This document shows, piece by piece, positions 39,015 to 49,152 of a stretch of DNA of 64,000 nucleotides. Made by a program: the position numbers and the translations under genes. How positions within the stretch are numbered: the first letter of the stretch is position 1; the number at the start of each line of letters is the position of its first letter. The notes beneath the pieces are model-generated. The model worked only from the letters and a program-made list of their open reading frames with translations, was not told the DNA's origin and did no database searches. The stretch covers positions 3,906,001-3,970,000 of the forward strand of contig NZ_CP090366.1 in assembly GCF_021432085.1 (NCBI RefSeq), given 5' to 3'. The DNA comes from Stutzerimonas kunmingensis. GTDB lineage: Bacteria > Pseudomonadota > Gammaproteobacteria > Pseudomonadales > Pseudomonadaceae.

Positions 39015-42000
39015 TTATTCGGTTTCCAGATCGATATCGATACCGAGCGAGCGGATCTCTTTGATCAACACGTTGAAGGACTCCGGCATGCCGGCCTCCA
39101 TACGGTGATCGCCGTCCACGATGTTCTTGTACATCTTGGTCCGCCCGTTCACGTCGTCCGACTTGACCGTGAGCATTTCCTGCAGGGTGTACGCGGCGCC
39201 ATAGGCTTCCAGCGCCCAAACCTCCATCTCCCCGAAACGCTGACCACCGAACTGGGCTTTACCACCCAGCGGCTGCTGAGTAACAAGGCTGTAAGAACCG
39301 GTGGAACGCGCGTGCATCTTGTCGTCGACCAGGTGGTTCAGCTTGAGCATGTACATGTAGCCGACCGTGGTGGTGCGCTCGAATTTGTTGCCGGTACGAC
39401 CGTCGAACAGCTGCATCTGACCGCTTTCTGGCAGATCAGCCAGCTTCAGCATGGCCTTGATCTCGCGCTCCTTGGCTCCGTCAAATACCGGAGTAGCCAT
39501 CGGAACGCCCTTGCGCAGGTTGTTGGCCAAGTCCAGCACTTCCTGATCGCTCAGGTCGTCCAGATTTTCCTGACGGCCGCCGATCTCGTTGTAGATCTCG
39601 TGCAGGAACTTGCGCAGCTCGGCGACCTTGCGCTGCTCTTCGAGCATCAGATTGATCTTCTCGCCCAGGCCCTTGGCGGCGAGGCCCAGGTGGGTTTCGA
39701 GGATCTGACCGACGTTCATACGCGACGGTACGCCAAGCGGGTTGAGCACGATATCGACCGGTGTGCCGTTGGCGTCATGCGGCATGTCTTCGACCGGCAT
39801 GATCACCGAGACGACACCCTTGTTACCGTGACGACCAGCCATCTTGTCGCCCGGCTGGATGCGACGCTTGATCGCCAGGTAGACCTTGACGATCTTCAGT
39901 ACGCCCGGCGCCAGGTCGTCGCCCTGCTGCAGCTTGCGCTTCTTGTCTTCGAACTTGTCGTCGAGCAGCTGACGGCGATCGGAGATGTAGGCCTGAGCCT
40001 TTTCCAATTGCTCGTTCAGCGCATCTTCGGCCATGCGCAGCTTGAACCACTGCCCATGCTCCAACCCGTCAAGGATCTCGTCAGTGATGACAGCACCTTT
40101 CTTGAGGCCGGCACCGCCCTCGGCAGTCGCGCCAACCAGAGCCGAGCGCAGGCGTTCGAAGGTAGCGCCTTCGACGATACGGAACTCCTCGTTGAGGTCC
40201 TTGCGGATCTCGTCGAGTTGCATCTTCTCGATAGCCAGCGCACGGGAGTCGCGCTCGACACCGTCGCGGATGAAGACCTGCACGTCGATAACGGTACCTT
40301 TGGTGCCAGTCGGCACACGCAGGGAGGTGTCCTTCACATCGGACGCCTTCTCACCGAAGATCGCGCGCAGGAGCTTCTCTTCCGGAGTCAGCTGGGTTTC
40401 GCCTTTCGGAGTCACCTTGCCGACCAGGATATCGCCCGGGCCGACTTCGGCACCAACGTAGACAATACCCGCCTCGTCCAGCTTGTTCAGCGCAGCTTCG
40501 CCCACGTTCGGGATGTCCGCGGTGATTTCCTCTGGACCGAGCTTGGTGTCACGCGACACACAGGTCAGTTCCTGGATATGGATAGTGGTGAAACGATCTT
40601 CCTGAACCACACGCTCCGAGAGGAGGATGGAGTCTTCGAAGTTGTAGCCGTTCCAAGGCATGAACGCGACGCGCATGTTCTGCCCGAGCGCCAGCTCCCC
40701 CATATCAGTGGAAGGGCCGTCAGCCATGATGTCGCCACGCTCCACCACGTCACCCTTGCGAACCAGCGGACGCTGGTTGATGCAGGTGTTCTGGTTGGAA
40801 CGGGTGTACTTGGTCAGGTTGTAGATGTCGACACCAGCTTCGCCGGTCTCGACCTCCCCATCATGAACACGTACGACTACACGGCTTGCGTCGACTGAAT
40901 CGATCACACCGCCACGACGGGCAACCACGCAAACGCCGGAGTCGCGCGCCACGTTGCGCTCCATACCAGTACCGACCAGCGGCTTGTCCGAACGCAGAGT
41001 CGGCACCGCCTGACGCTGCATGTTCGAGCCCATCAAAGCGCGGTTGGCGTCGTCGTGCTCGAGGAACGGAATCAGCGAGGCAGCGACGGAAACGACCTGC
41101 TTGGGCGACACGTCCATCAGGGTCACGTCTTCCGGAGCCTTGACGGTAAATTCGTTCAAGTGACGTACAGCAACCAGCTCGTCGACCAGCTTGCGACCTT
41201 CCAGCTTAGCGCTGGCCTGAGCGATAACATGGTCGGCTTCTTCGATCGCCGAGAGGAACACGATCTCATCAGTGACCTCGCCTTCCTTGACCACGCGGTA
41301 CGGGCTTTCCAGGAAGCCGTACTGGTTGGTGCGAGCATAGGCAGCCAGTGAGTTGATCAGGCCGATGTTCGGACCTTCAGGAGTCTCGATCGGGCATACG
41401 CGACCGTAGTGGGTCGGGTGTACGTCACGCACTTCGAAGCCGGCGCGCTCACGGGTCAGACCACCCGGGCCAAGTGCGGAAACACGGCGCTTGTGGGTGA
41501 TTTCCGACAGCGGGTTGTTCTGGTCCATGAACTGCGAAAGCTGGCTGGAACCGAAGAATTCCTTGACCGCCGCCGCAACCGGCTTGGCATTGATCAGGTC
41601 CTGCGGCATCAGGCCTTCACTTTCGGCCATCGACAGACGCTCCTTGACGGCGCGCTCAACACGGACCAGACCAACGCGGAACTGGTTCTCGGCCATCTCG
41701 CCAACGCAACGAACACGACGGTTACCCAGGTGATCGATGTCGTCAACGATGCCCTTGCCGTTACGAATATCGACCAGGGTCTTGAGGACGGCGACGATGT
41801 CTTCGCGGCTCAGAACGCCTGAACCCTCGATCTCGGTACGACCGATACGACGGTTGAACTTCATCCGACCCACAGCGGACAGGTCGTAGCGCTCCGAGGC
41901 GAAGAACAGATTGTTGAACAACGTCTCGGCTGCATCCTTGGTTGGCGGCTCGCCAGGACGCATCATGCGATAGATCTCGACCAGTGCTTCGAGCTGGTTG

Positions 42001-43085
42001 GTGGTCGAGTCGATCTTCAGCGTATCGGAAATGAACGGACCGCAGTCGATATCGTTGGTGTACAGGGTCTCGAAACGAACGACCTGAGCCTTGACGATCT
42101 TCGCCATGGCATCAACCGTCAGCTCGGTGTTGCACTCCGCGATGATTTCGCCAGTGGCCGGATGCACGATCGCCTTGGCAACGGTGCGCCCCAAGACGTA
42201 GTCCATCGGCATCTCAAGCTCTTTGATACCGGACTTATCGAGCTGATTGATGTGACGAGCCGTGATGCGACGCCCCTGCTCGACGATGACCTTGCCGTTC
42301 TCATCCTTGATGTCGAACGTGGCGATCTCGCCACGCAGACGCTGCGGCACCAGCTCCAACGCAAGGGTTTCGCCCTTCACATGGAAGATGTTGGTGTCGT
42401 AGAAGGCATCGAGAATTTCTTCGGTGCTGTAATTCAAAGCACGCAGAAGTACCGAAGCGGGCAGCTTGCGGCGACGATCGATACGGACGAATACGGCATC
42501 CTTCGGATCGAATTCGAAGTCCAGCCAAGAGCCACGGTAAGGAATGATACGAGCAGAATACAAAAGCTTACCGGAGCTGTGAGTCTTGCCACGGTCGTGA
42601 TCGAAGAACACGCCCGGCGAGCGGTGCAGCTGGGAGACAATAACGCGCTCGGTACCGTTGATGATAAAGGTACCGTTCTCGGTCATCAGGGGGATTTCCC
42701 CCATGTAGACTTCCTGCTCCTTGATGTCCTTGATGGCCTTGTTCGACGACTCTTTGTCGAAAATGATCAGACGCACCTTGACGCGCAGCGGAACGGCGAA
42801 GGTCACGCCGCGCAGGACACATTCCTTGACATCGAAAGCCGGCTCGCCCAGGCGATAGCCGACGTATTCCAGCGCTGCATTGCCGGAATAGCTGATAATC
42901 GGGAAAACGGATTTGAAGGCTGCATGCAAGCCAATGTCGCGGAACTGATCTTTGGTCGCTCCCGCCTGCAGGAATTCGCGGTACGAATCCAGCTGGATGG
43001 CCAAAAGATACGGCACGTCCATCACGTGCGGTAACTTGCTAAAGTCCTTGCGGATACGTTTTTTCTCAGTGTATGAGTAAGCCAT
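39015..43085 (-). CDS. rpoB: DNA-directed RNA polymerase subunit beta
   Basis: 1356 aa. The rifampicin pocket ([20 protein letters not shown], then [16 protein letters not shown]) has wild-type Gln, Asp, His and Ser residues, so no resistance mutation is seen. The C-terminal clamp region includes [20 protein letters not shown] and [20 protein letters not shown]. It is co-transcribed with rpoC and the upstream rplKAJL genes, with an attenuator-like terminator after rplL and a structured 213-bp leader. Confidence 0.98.
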   Translation of the reverse strand: MAYSYTEKKRIRKDFSKLPHVMDVPYLLAIQLDSYREFLQAGATKDQFRDIGLHAAFKSVFPIISYSGNAALEYVGYRLGEPAFDVKECVLRGVTFAVPLRVKVRLIIFDKESSNKAIKDIKEQEVYMGEIPLMTENGTFIINGTERVIVSQLHRSPGVFFDHDRGKTHSSGKLLYSARIIPYRGSWLDFEFDPKDAVFVRIDRRRKLPASVLLRALNYSTEEILDAFYDTNIFHVKGETLALELVPQRLRGEIATFDIKDENGKVIVEQGRRITARHINQLDKSGIKELEMPMDYVLGRTVAKAIVHPATGEIIAECNTELTVDAMAKIVKAQVVRFETLYTNDIDCGPFISDTLKIDSTTNQLEALVEIYRMMRPGEPPTKDAAETLFNNLFFASERYDLSAVGRMKFNRRIGRTEIEGSGVLSREDIVAVLKTLVDIRNGKGIVDDIDHLGNRRVRCVGEMAENQFRVGLVRVERAVKERLSMAESEGLMPQDLINAKPVAAAVKEFFGSSQLSQFMDQNNPLSEITHKRRVSALGPGGLTRERAGFEVRDVHPTHYGRVCPIETPEGPNIGLINSLAAYARTNQYGFLESPYRVVKEGEVTDEIVFLSAIEEADHVIAQASAKLEGRKLVDELVAVRHLNEFTVKAPEDVTLMDVSPKQVVSVAASLIPFLEHDDANRALMGSNMQRQAVPTLRSDKPLVGTGMERNVARDSGVCVVARRGGVIDSVDASRVVVRVHDGEVETGEAGVDIYNLTKYTRSNQNTCINQRPLVRKGDVVERGDIMADGPSTDMGELALGQNMRVAFMPWNGYNFEDSILLSERVVQEDRFTTIHIQELTCVSRDTKLGPEEITADIPNVGEAALNKLDEAGIVYVGAEVGPGDILVGKVTPKGETQLTPEEKLLRAIFGEKASDVKDTSLRVPTGTKGTVIDVQVFIRDGVERDSRALAIEKMQLDEIRKDLNEEFRIVEGATFERLRSALVGATAEGGAGLKKGAVITDEILDGLEHGQWFKLRMAEDALNEQLEKAQAYISDRRQLLDDKFEDKKRKLQQGDDLAPGVLKIVKVYLAIKRRIQPGDKMAGRHGNKGVVSVIMPVEDMPHDANGTPVDIVLNPLGVPSRMNVGQILETHLGLAAKGLGEKINLMLEEQRKVAELRKFLHEIYNEIGGRQENLDDLSDQEVLDLANNLRKGVPMATPVFDGAKEREIKAMLKLADLPESGQMQLFDGRTGNKFERTTTVGYMYMLKLNHLVDDKMHARSTGSYSLVTQQPLGGKAQFGGQRFGEMEVWALEAYGAAYTLQEMLTVKSDDVNGRTKMYKNIVDGDHRMEAGMPESFNVLIKEIRSLGIDIDLETE

Positions 43086-43223
43086 CAGCGTTCCCCAGCT
43101 TGGTCACCTGCTTGTTGGCTTCTCCCGACGGGAGCAGCCAGAAAATCTTGCGAATCCCTTGATTCGCACCACCCTAAAGTGGCTTTCCGAGGAATAGCCA
43201 GCAGGGCTGACTTTCCATAACGG

Positions 43224-43251
43224 AAAAAGGCCGGTGGCAAAAGCCACCAGC
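43224..43251 (-). terminator. rplL-rpoB attenuator
   Basis: Minus-strand stem GGCTGGTGGC / GCCACCGGCC (one mismatch) with a TTTT loop, then a TTTTT run, 47 bp after the rplL stop. It fits the partial terminator known between rplL and rpoB in E. coli that lowers rpoBC relative to L7/L12. Two further perfect hairpins follow in the rpoB leader (43149-43168 and 43122-43134). Confidence 0.8.
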
Positions 43252-43298
43252 CATCAGCCTTTCGCGAGTCGCTCGGGCTGTAGACGCAAAGTCGTCGC

Positions 43299-43667
43299 TT
43301 ACTTGAGCTCGACTTTGGCGCCTGCTTCTTCCAGAGTCTTCTTGGCTGCTTCGGCTTCTTCTTTCGAAACGCCTTCCTTGACCACGCCCGGGGCGCCGTC
43401 AACGACAGCCTTGGCTTCTTTCAGGCCCAGACCGGTCAGCTCGCGAACAGCCTTGATCACGTTGACCTTCTTTTCGCCAGCTTCAGCCAGAACGATGGTG
43501 AACTCGGTTTGCTCTTCGACAGCAGCAGCAGCCGGGCCAGCAGCAGCAACGGTGGCAGCAGCAGCGGTCACGCCGAACTTCTCTTCCATTGCCTTGATCA
43601 GTTCAACAACCTGCATCACGGACATTTCGGAAACGGCGTTGATGATATCTTCGTTGGTCAGAGCCAT
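43299..43667 (-). CDS. rplL: 50S ribosomal protein L7/L12
   Basis: 122 aa. The N-terminal dimerisation domain ([20 protein letters not shown]) is followed by an Ala-rich hinge ([14 protein letters not shown]) and the C-terminal factor-binding domain ([20 protein letters not shown]). It forms the multi-copy stalk that recruits elongation factors. It follows rplJ by 74 bp. The attenuator after it helps keep L12 in excess. Confidence 0.98.
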   Translation of the reverse strand: MALTNEDIINAVSEMSVMQVVELIKAMEEKFGVTAAAATVAAAGPAAAAVEEQTEFTIVLAEAGEKKVNVIKAVRELTGLGLKEAKAVVDGAPGVVKEGVSKEEAEAAKKTLEEAGAKVELK

Positions 43668-43741
43668 GACTCTAGTTCCTGTATTAGGTGACGGCCTACG
43701 GCCATCTAATTCAAAAAGTGATTGCGAAAGAATCTACGCCA

Positions 43742-44242
43742 TTACGCGGCAGCAGCTTCTTTCTGGTCGCGAACGGCCGCCAGTGTACGAGCCAGCTTGC
43801 TGGTAGCGCCTTGGATAACGCTCATCAGCTGAGAAATGGCTTCGTCGTAGGTCGGCAGAGTTGCCAATACGTCGATCTGGTTGGCTGCGAGGAACTGCCC
43901 CTCGAACGCAGCGGCCTTGATCTCGAACTTGTCCTGACCCTTGGAGAACTCCTTGAAGATACGAGCAGCAGCGCCCGGATGTTCGTTGGAGAACGCAATC
44001 AGGGTCGGGCCTTTGAACACGTCGTTGAGCACTTCGAACTGCGTGCCATCAACAGCGCGGCGCAGCAGGGTGTTACGTACAACACGCACGTAAACACCAG
44101 CTTCGCGGGCCTCTTTACGGAGTCCGGTCATGGCCCCCACGGTCACGCCACGGGCATCAGCCACGACAGCGGACAGGGCGGCTTTGGCAGCCTCGTTGAC
44201 TTCAGCGACGATGGCCTTCTTGTCTTCGAGTTTGATTGCCAC
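43742..44242 (-). CDS. rplJ: 50S ribosomal protein L10
   Basis: 166 aa. It begins [20 protein letters not shown]. The N-terminal 23S-binding part is followed by a C-terminal helix ([20 protein letters not shown]) that carries L7/L12 dimers. In E. coli the L10-L12 complex represses its own leader mRNA. The matching structured leader is present at 44272-44365. Confidence 0.98.
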   Translation of the reverse strand: MAIKLEDKKAIVAEVNEAAKAALSAVVADARGVTVGAMTGLRKEAREAGVYVRVVRNTLLRRAVDGTQFEVLNDVFKGPTLIAFSNEHPGAAARIFKEFSKGQDKFEIKAAAFEGQFLAANQIDVLATLPTYDEAISQLMSVIQGATSKLARTLAAVRDQKEAAAA

Positions 44243-44271
44243 GGGTTACACTCCTGGATGTTACCGTTTCA

Positions 44272-44365
44272 TCCGGTCGAAACCGGACTGGATTTGGTGT
44301 CTGATTCGGTACGAATCGGGAGCACCTCTGCGTAGGCTTGCGGTTTAAGGCTTTCGCCGCCTACG
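44272..44365 (-). promoter_or_regulatory. L10 leader (autoregulatory RNA upstream of rplJ)
   Basis: The 191-bp rplA-rplJ gap folds strongly: CGTAGGC/GCCTACG (44331-44337, 44359-44365) enclosing GGCGAAAGCC, GATTCG/CGAATC (44303-44317), and TCCGGT/ACCGGA (44272-44287). The large stem with an internal GGCGAAAGCC is the known shape of L10 leaders, which imitate the 23S L10-binding site. Confidence 0.75.
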
Positions 44366-44433
44366 GTCTTGGATAGCCCCCGCCAGGCAGGGACCCCAAT
44401 CTTTGCAGGCACCCTCGAAGGGGCGCCGTCGCC

Positions 44434-45129
44434 TTACGCTTCCAGGGAAGCCTGATCGATGACCAGTCCCGGACCCATGGTGGTGCTCAGGGTCACGCGC
44501 TTGACGTAAATACCTTTGGAAGTCGACGGCTTCAGACGCTTAAGATCCGAAAGCAGCGCTTCGACGTTCTGCTTCAGCTGGCCAGCCTCGAAACCAACCT
44601 TACCCACCGAGGTATGGATGATGCCGTTCTTGTCGGTACGGAAACGTACCTGACCAGCCTTGGCATTCTTGACGGCGGTAGCGACATCTGGAGTTACGGT
44701 GCCTACCTTCGGGTTCGGCATCAGACCACGCGGACCAAGAATCTGGCCCAACTGACCAACAACACGCATGGCGTCCGGCGAGGCGATGACCACGTCATAG
44801 TTCAGATCGCCACCTTTCATTTCGGCAGCCAGCTCGTCCATACCAACGCGGTCTGCGCCAGCGGCCAGTGCGGCTTCAGCACCGGGACCCTGGGTGAACA
44901 CGGCAACACGAACGCTCTTGCCAGTACCATTCGGCAGAACGGTTGCGCCACGAACGACCTGGTCGGATTTACGCGGATCAACACCCAGATTGATCGCGAT
45001 ATCGAACGACTCGGCGAACTTAACAGCCGAAACCTCAGCCAACAGCTTTGCGGCATCTTCGAAAGCGTACTGCTTGCCGGCTTCGACTTTCTCGGCGATA
45101 GCCTTCTGGCGCTTGGTCAACTTAGCCAT
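44434..45129 (-). CDS. rplA: 50S ribosomal protein L1
   Basis: 231 aa. It begins [20 protein letters not shown]. Conserved sections are [20 protein letters not shown] and [20 protein letters not shown]. It forms the mobile L1 stalk at the E site. In E. coli L1 represses rplK-rplA translation; a matching leader structure lies at 45575-45599. The ATG overlaps the rplK stop (TAATG), so translation is coupled. Confidence 0.98.
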   Translation of the reverse strand: MAKLTKRQKAIAEKVEAGKQYAFEDAAKLLAEVSAVKFAESFDIAINLGVDPRKSDQVVRGATVLPNGTGKSVRVAVFTQGPGAEAALAAGADRVGMDELAAEMKGGDLNYDVVIASPDAMRVVGQLGQILGPRGLMPNPKVGTVTPDVATAVKNAKAGQVRFRTDKNGIIHTSVGKVGFEAGQLKQNVEALLSDLKRLKPSTSKGIYVKRVTLSTTMGPGLVIDQASLEA

Positions 45130-45560
45130 TACACACCCTCCACGTTCAGGCCCATGCTGCGAGCGGAACCAGCGATGGTCCGAACAGCAGCCTCCATTTC
45201 GGCAGCAGTCAGATCAGCCTGCTTTGTTTTGGCGATCTCTTCCAACTGCGCACGAGTGACGGTGCCGACCTTCTGGGTGTTGGGGCGAGCGGAACCGCTG
45301 GTGATACCAGCAGCTTTCTTCAGCAGCACCGCAGCCGGAGTACTCTTGGTTTCAAAGGTGAAGCTACGATCACTGTATACAGTGATGATCACTGGAGTTG
45401 GCAGACCGGGCTCCTGGCCCTGGGTCCTGGCATTGAATGCCTTGCAGAACTCCATGATGTTTACGCCGTGCTGACCCAAGGCAGGACCAACGGGCGGCGA
45501 CGGGTTAGCCTGACCGGCCTTTACCTGAAGCTTGATGTAAGCTTGAATTTTCTTAGCCAT
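45129..45560 (-). CDS. rplK: 50S ribosomal protein L11
   Basis: 143 aa. It begins [20 protein letters not shown], with the Pro-rich [20 protein letters not shown] and C-terminal [10 protein letters not shown]. It binds the GTPase-associated centre of 23S rRNA and is needed for the RelA stringent response and thiostrepton action. It is first in rplK-rplA, after the nusG terminator, and is preceded by a likely L1-binding leader. Confidence 0.98.
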   Translation of the reverse strand: MAKKIQAYIKLQVKAGQANPSPPVGPALGQHGVNIMEFCKAFNARTQGQEPGLPTPVIITVYSDRSFTFETKSTPAAVLLKKAAGITSGSARPNTQKVGTVTRAQLEEIAKTKQADLTAAEMEAAVRTIAGSARSMGLNVEGV

Positions 45561-45574
45561 AGTTACTCCATTAC

Positions 45575-45599
45575 GGGTTATAGCGCCTTTCGGCTCCCC
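45575..45599 (-). promoter_or_regulatory. Candidate L1-binding leader of rplK
   Basis: The minus-strand RNA reads GGGGAGCC-GAAA-GGC, then GCUAUAACCC, ending 15 bases before the rplK start. The fold is two short helices (GGG/CCC and GCC/GGC) with an asymmetric GA versus GCUAUAA internal loop, the shape known for L1 mRNA sites. Assigned by shape only. Confidence 0.5.
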
Positions 45600-45624
45600 A
45601 TTACTGATTTATCCCAGTGACAAC

Positions 45625-45652
45625 AAAACCCCGCAGCCTGAAACTGCGGGGT
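45625..45652 (-). terminator. Terminator after nusG
   Basis: Stem ACCCCGCAG / CTGCGGGGT with a 7-base loop, followed on the minus strand by TTTGTTG. It lies 18 bp after the nusG stop and separates secE-nusG from rplK. Confidence 0.75.
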
Positions 45653-45670
45653 GAGGGATGCTTCGTTCAG

Positions 45671-46204
45671 TTAAACCTTCTCGACCTGACTGAACTCCAG
45701 CTCTACTGGCGTAGAGCGACCGAAGATCAGAACCGCAACCTGGATCCGACTCTTCTCATAATTAACCTCTTCAACCACACCATTGAAGTCAGCGAAGGGG
45801 CCATCCGCCACCCGCACCACCTCACCCGGCTCGAAGAGCGTCTTCGGCTTCGGCTTGTCACTTCCGTCAGCAACGCGACGAAGGATAGCCTCGGCCTCTT
45901 TATCGGTAATGGGTGCCGGCTTGTCAGCCGTACCACCAATGAAACCCATTACTCGAGGAGTATCCTTGACGAGGTGCCAAGTACCCTCACTCATTTCCAT
46001 CTGAACCAGAACGTAACCAGGGAAGAACTTTCGCTCACTCTTGCGCTTCTGCCCGTTACGCATCTCGACCACCTCTTCGGTGGGAACGAGAATCTCGCCG
46101 AACTCATCTTCCATGCCGGCAAGCTTGACACGCTCAACAAGAGAGCGCATGACGTGCTTCTCGTAACCCGAGTAAGCATGCACAACATACCAACGCTTAG
46201 CCAC
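45671..46204 (-). CDS. nusG: Transcription termination/antitermination protein NusG
   Basis: 177 aa. The start codon is GTG ([20 protein letters not shown]). The N-terminal NGN domain binds RNA polymerase, and the C-terminal KOW domain ([20 protein letters not shown]) links to Rho or to S10/NusE. It works on the rrn boxA antitermination complex and in Rho-dependent termination. It is 9 bp after secE, in the universal secE-nusG-rplK order. Confidence 0.98.
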   Translation of the reverse strand: MAKRWYVVHAYSGYEKHVMRSLVERVKLAGMEDEFGEILVPTEEVVEMRNGQKRKSERKFFPGYVLVQMEMSEGTWHLVKDTPRVMGFIGGTADKPAPITDKEAEAILRRVADGSDKPKPKTLFEPGEVVRVADGPFADFNGVVEEVNYEKSRIQVAVLIFGRSTPVELEFSQVEKV

Positions 46205-46213
46205 GAGACACCC

Positions 46214-46582
46214 TTAACCAACAACCATGGAGACCAACCAACCGAGCAGGGAATCAAGCCCCCACAACAGCAGCGCCATCACCAAAACAACAACAACAAC
46301 GATCAACGTTGTCTGCGTGGTTTCTTGACGGGTCGGCCAGACGACCTTGCGAATTTCGCCACGCGCTTCTTTCAGCAACACAGCGAACGAACGCCCTTTG
46401 GACGTCTGCAAAGCAACAAACGCAGCAACTACGCCTATCGCCAGCACTGCAAGGACACGATAGAGAATCGGCTCAGCGGAGTAGTATTGGTTACCAACCA
46501 CAGCAACCACCACCAAAGCAGCCACAACAAGCCACTTCACCAGATCGAAGCGCGCGTCATTGGCTTCAGCTTTGATATTCAT
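46214..46582 (-). CDS. secE: Preprotein translocase subunit SecE
   Basis: 122 aa, the three-helix gammaproteobacterial form. It begins MNIKAEANDARFDLVKWLVV, with helices near residues 15-32 and 40-58. The conserved amphipathic region KEARGEIRKVVWPTRQETTQ comes before the last helix. It clamps SecY, whose gene lies at 19611-20939. It is 42 bp after tRNA-Trp, and the two probably share a transcript. Confidence 0.96.
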   Translation of the reverse strand: MNIKAEANDARFDLVKWLVVAALVVVAVVGNQYYSAEPILYRVLAVLAIGVVAAFVALQTSKGRSFAVLLKEARGEIRKVVWPTRQETTQTTLIVVVVVLVMALLLWGLDSLLGWLVSMVVG

Positions 46583-46624
46583 CTGCTAGAACCTTGTAAA
46601 GACTGCCAAATTCGATATTGAAAA

Positions 46625-46700
46625 TGGCAGGCCAGGAGGGAATCGAACCCCCAACCTGCGGTTTTGGAGACCGCCGCTCTGCCAATTGAGCTACTGGCCT
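46625..46700 (-). tRNA. tRNA-Trp (CCA)
   Basis: 76 nt with encoded CCA end. Acceptor AGGCCAG pairs with CTGGCCT, the anticodon loop is CTCCAAA (anticodon CCA), and the T-loop is GGTTCGATTC. It lies between tuf copy 2 and secE. Confidence 0.97.
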
Positions 46701-46719
46701 AGAAAGAGTCAGGCCGACT

Positions 46720-46748
46720 ATTATGCCGACCCGCTTCAAACAGATCAA
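46720..46748 (-). promoter_or_regulatory. Candidate promoter of tRNA-Trp-secE-nusG
   Basis: On the minus strand TTGATC (46743-46748) and CATAAT (46720-46725) are 17 bp apart, ending 19 bp before the tRNA-Trp 5' end, just after the tuf stop. The -10 matches at 5/6 and the -35 at 4/6. Confidence 0.6.
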
Positions 46749-46751
46749 TCG

Positions 46752-47945
46752 TTATTCGACGATCTTGGCAACCACGCCGGCACCAACGGTACGACCACCT
46801 TCGCGAATTGCGAAGCGCAGGCCGTCTTCCATGGCGATCGGCTTGATCAGGGTGACAACCATTTTCACGTTGTCGCCCGGCATTACCATCTCAACGCCTT
46901 CCGGCAGCTCGCACGAACCGGTCACGTCGGTGGTACGGAAGTAGAACTGCGGACGATAGCCCTTGAAGAACGGAGTGTGACGACCACCCTCTTCCTTGGA
47001 CAGAACGTACACCTCGGCTTCGAACTTGGTGTGCGGCTTGATGGTGCCCGGCTTGGCCAGAACCTGGCCACGCTCGACGTCATCACGCTTGGTACCACGC
47101 AGCAGAACGCCGCAGTTCTCACCGGCACGACCTTCGTCGAGCAGCTTGCGGAACATTTCGACACCGGTACAGGTGGTCTTGGTGGTATCACGCAGACCAA
47201 CGATCTCGATTTCTTCCTGAACCTTGACGATGCCGCGCTCAACACGACCAGTCACAACGGTACCGCGACCGGAAATGGAGAACACGTCTTCGATCGGCAT
47301 CAGGAACGGCTTATCGATGGCGCGAACCGGCTCAGGGATGTAGGTATCCAGAGTCTCGACCAGCTTCTTGACCGCAGTAGTGCCCAGCTCGTTGTCATCT
47401 TCGCCATTCAGCGCCATCAGCGCGGAACCGATGATGATCGGCGTGTCGTCACCCGGGAAATCATAGGTCGACAGCAGATCACGAACTTCCATTTCGACCA
47501 GCTCGAGCAGCTCGGCGTCGTCGACCATGTCGGCCTTGTTCAGGAACACGACGATGTACGGAACACCCACCTGACGGGACAGCAGGATGTGCTCGCGAGT
47601 CTGCGGCATGGGGCCGTCAGCAGCGGAGCAAACCAGGATCGCACCATCCATCTGGGCTGCACCGGTGATCATGTTCTTCACATAATCAGCGTGACCCGGG
47701 CAGTCAACATGCGCGTAGTGACGGACATTGGAGTCGTATTCTACGTGAGCGGTGTTGATGGTGATACCGCGAGCCTTCTCTTCCGGCGCGCTATCGATCT
47801 TGTCGAAGTCGACACGAGCGGAGCCGAAAACTTCGGAGCACACGCGAGTCAGAGCGGCAGTCAGAGTGGTCTTGCCATGGTCGACGTGACCAATGGTGCC
47901 GACGTTGACGTGCGGTTTGTTACGTTCGAACTTTTCTTTAGCCAT
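46752..47945 (-). CDS. tuf: Elongation factor Tu (copy 2, tRNA operon)
   Basis: 397 aa, identical in protein sequence to the copy at 30295 by my reading. The start is ATG at 47945; a longer in-frame form from 47981 is not family-like. It has the same GTPase motifs ([14 protein letters not shown]). It follows tRNA-Tyr, -Gly and -Thr and precedes tRNA-Trp-secE, the position of E. coli tufB, which also starts with ATG. A terminator-like hairpin separates it from tRNA-Thr, so its level may be set by read-through. Near-identity of the two copies implies ongoing gene conversion. Confidence 0.98.
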   Translation of the reverse strand: MAKEKFERNKPHVNVGTIGHVDHGKTTLTAALTRVCSEVFGSARVDFDKIDSAPEEKARGITINTAHVEYDSNVRHYAHVDCPGHADYVKNMITGAAQMDGAILVCSAADGPMPQTREHILLSRQVGVPYIVVFLNKADMVDDAELLELVEMEVRDLLSTYDFPGDDTPIIIGSALMALNGEDDNELGTTAVKKLVETLDTYIPEPVRAIDKPFLMPIEDVFSISGRGTVVTGRVERGIVKVQEEIEIVGLRDTTKTTCTGVEMFRKLLDEGRAGENCGVLLRGTKRDDVERGQVLAKPGTIKPHTKFEAEVYVLSKEEGGRHTPFFKGYRPQFYFRTTDVTGSCELPEGVEMVMPGDNVKMVVTLIKPIAMEDGLRFAIREGGRTVGAGVVAKIVE

Positions 47946-47994
47946 CGAGACCGTCTCCCATCGTTGAATTGAGCTAGTCACGCCACCATTAAAA

Positions 47995-48024
47995 CAAAGG
48001 CAGATATATACATATCTGCCTTTG
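47995..48024 (-). terminator. Terminator/attenuator between tRNA-Thr and tuf copy 2
   Basis: A perfect 13-bp stem (CAAAGGCAGATAT / ATATCTGCCTTTG) with a 4-base loop, followed on the minus strand by a T-rich TTTTAATGG. It lies 6 bp after the tRNA-Thr CCA end and about 50 bp before tuf. Confidence 0.75.
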
Positions 48025-48029
48025 GAGTT

Positions 48030-48105
48030 TGGAGCTCATGAGCGGATTCGAACCGCTGACCTCACCCTTACCAAGGGTGTGCTCTACCAACTGAGCTACA
48101 TGAGC
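48030..48105 (-). tRNA. tRNA-Thr (GGT)
   Basis: 76 nt with CCA. Acceptor GCTCATG pairs with CATGAGC, the anticodon arm is ACCCTTGGTAAGGGT (anticodon GGT), and the T-arm is GCGGTTCGAATCCGC. It is third in the tRNA-Tyr-Gly-Thr cluster. Confidence 0.97.
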
Positions 48106-48131
48106 GAATCGCATTGCGCAACCACCGAAGC

Positions 48132-48205
<74 letters not shown>

Positions 48206-48230
48206 GAACGCCGAAGCCTACGCTTGAATC

Positions 48231-48315
<85 letters not shown>

Positions 48316-48328
48316 AAAGTGAGGCGGC

Positions 48329-48357
48329 ATTTTCATCACTTGCCACCCTACTGTCAA
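48329..48357 (-). promoter_or_regulatory. Promoter of the tRNA-Tyr-Gly-Thr-tuf operon
   Basis: On the minus strand TTGACA (48352-48357, perfect) and GAAAAT (48329-48334) are 17 bp apart, with a GC-rich discriminator GCCGCC directly after. GC-rich discriminators are typical of stringently controlled tRNA and rRNA promoters. Confidence 0.75.
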
Positions 48358-48456
48358 GCTTTTCCTCATAAAAATCTTGAGGTTAGCTTTACTGACAGCC
48401 GCCTTGCCAAGGAATCTTGGACTCCCCACGGCGAAGCGGGCGCCATTCTATTTAAA

Positions 48457-49128
48457 CTATTGAGAAGATGCAATGCCAGTGCAGGGCATATGGCGAAATT
48501 GCAGGGCAGGCATGTCTGCTTTCAAGCTTTCCATGACCCCATCACCCAATTGATCACGACTAGCGGCACTCACCTGCACCCAGTATTTGGAGTGCATTCT
48601 CGGCAACTCACGCACCAGCGCCGAATAATCAACCTCGCTTAAGCGCGCCACTACGCCCTCTGCCGAATCCTTTCGGGAGAAGATGCCCAGTGAAATGCCA
48701 TTAGCCAAGTCACCAACGGTAATGATGTAGCTGTCAATATTACGGCTTTGCAACTCGCGCAATTGCCGCAGGGAAGCCTGCCTGGAAGCGAGCGGCGGCA
48801 GATACACCCAATAATCCACGCCGACCTCGGTATCTATCCGTCGTATTTCCGACTGGATATCCAAGCTCAAAAGCCGCTGCTCCAAGGAAAGCGCAGGCGA
48901 CTCGTCATCGAAGCCACCAAGAAATAGGCAGCCACCGTCGGACGACGCCGGTTGCCCAGCGTCTTTACGGTTCGAAGGAGAGGATTCACTAAGCAGAGTG
49001 ATGTTGGGTGTCGGCCGATCATAAGCATCAAGAGGCACCACCTCCTTGATGCGCACGGGAGACTGATACTGATGCTGCACCCAGAAGAATACGTTCAACA
49101 GCACCAACAGGAAAAATAACCAACGCAT
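48457..49128 (-). CDS. SPOR-domain-like membrane-anchored protein
   Basis: 223 aa. One N-terminal helix (MRWLFFLLVLLNVFFWVQHQ) is followed by a low-complexity linker. The section VDYWVYLPPLASRQASLRQL and SLGIFSRKDSAEGVVARLSE resembles an SPOR domain, which binds denuded peptidoglycan at division sites. The match is by pattern and is moderate. It is 24 bp after coaX on the same strand, so probably co-transcribed with birA-coaX. A similar gene (PA4278, from memory) occupies this place in P. aeruginosa. A role in cell division is inference only. Confidence 0.6.
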   Translation of the reverse strand: MRWLFFLLVLLNVFFWVQHQYQSPVRIKEVVPLDAYDRPTPNITLLSESSPSNRKDAGQPASSDGGCLFLGGFDDESPALSLEQRLLSLDIQSEIRRIDTEVGVDYWVYLPPLASRQASLRQLRELQSRNIDSYIITVGDLANGISLGIFSRKDSAEGVVARLSEVDYSALVRELPRMHSKYWVQVSAASRDQLGDGVMESLKADMPALQFRHMPCTGIASSQ

Positions 49129-49152
49129 GCAGGCTCGACCTTCTATGTGACG

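Noticed and set aside
46752..47945. Mobile-element origin for the second tuf copy
   Set aside because: There are no terminal repeats or transposase, and its place among tRNA genes is the standard gammaproteobacterial tufB location.
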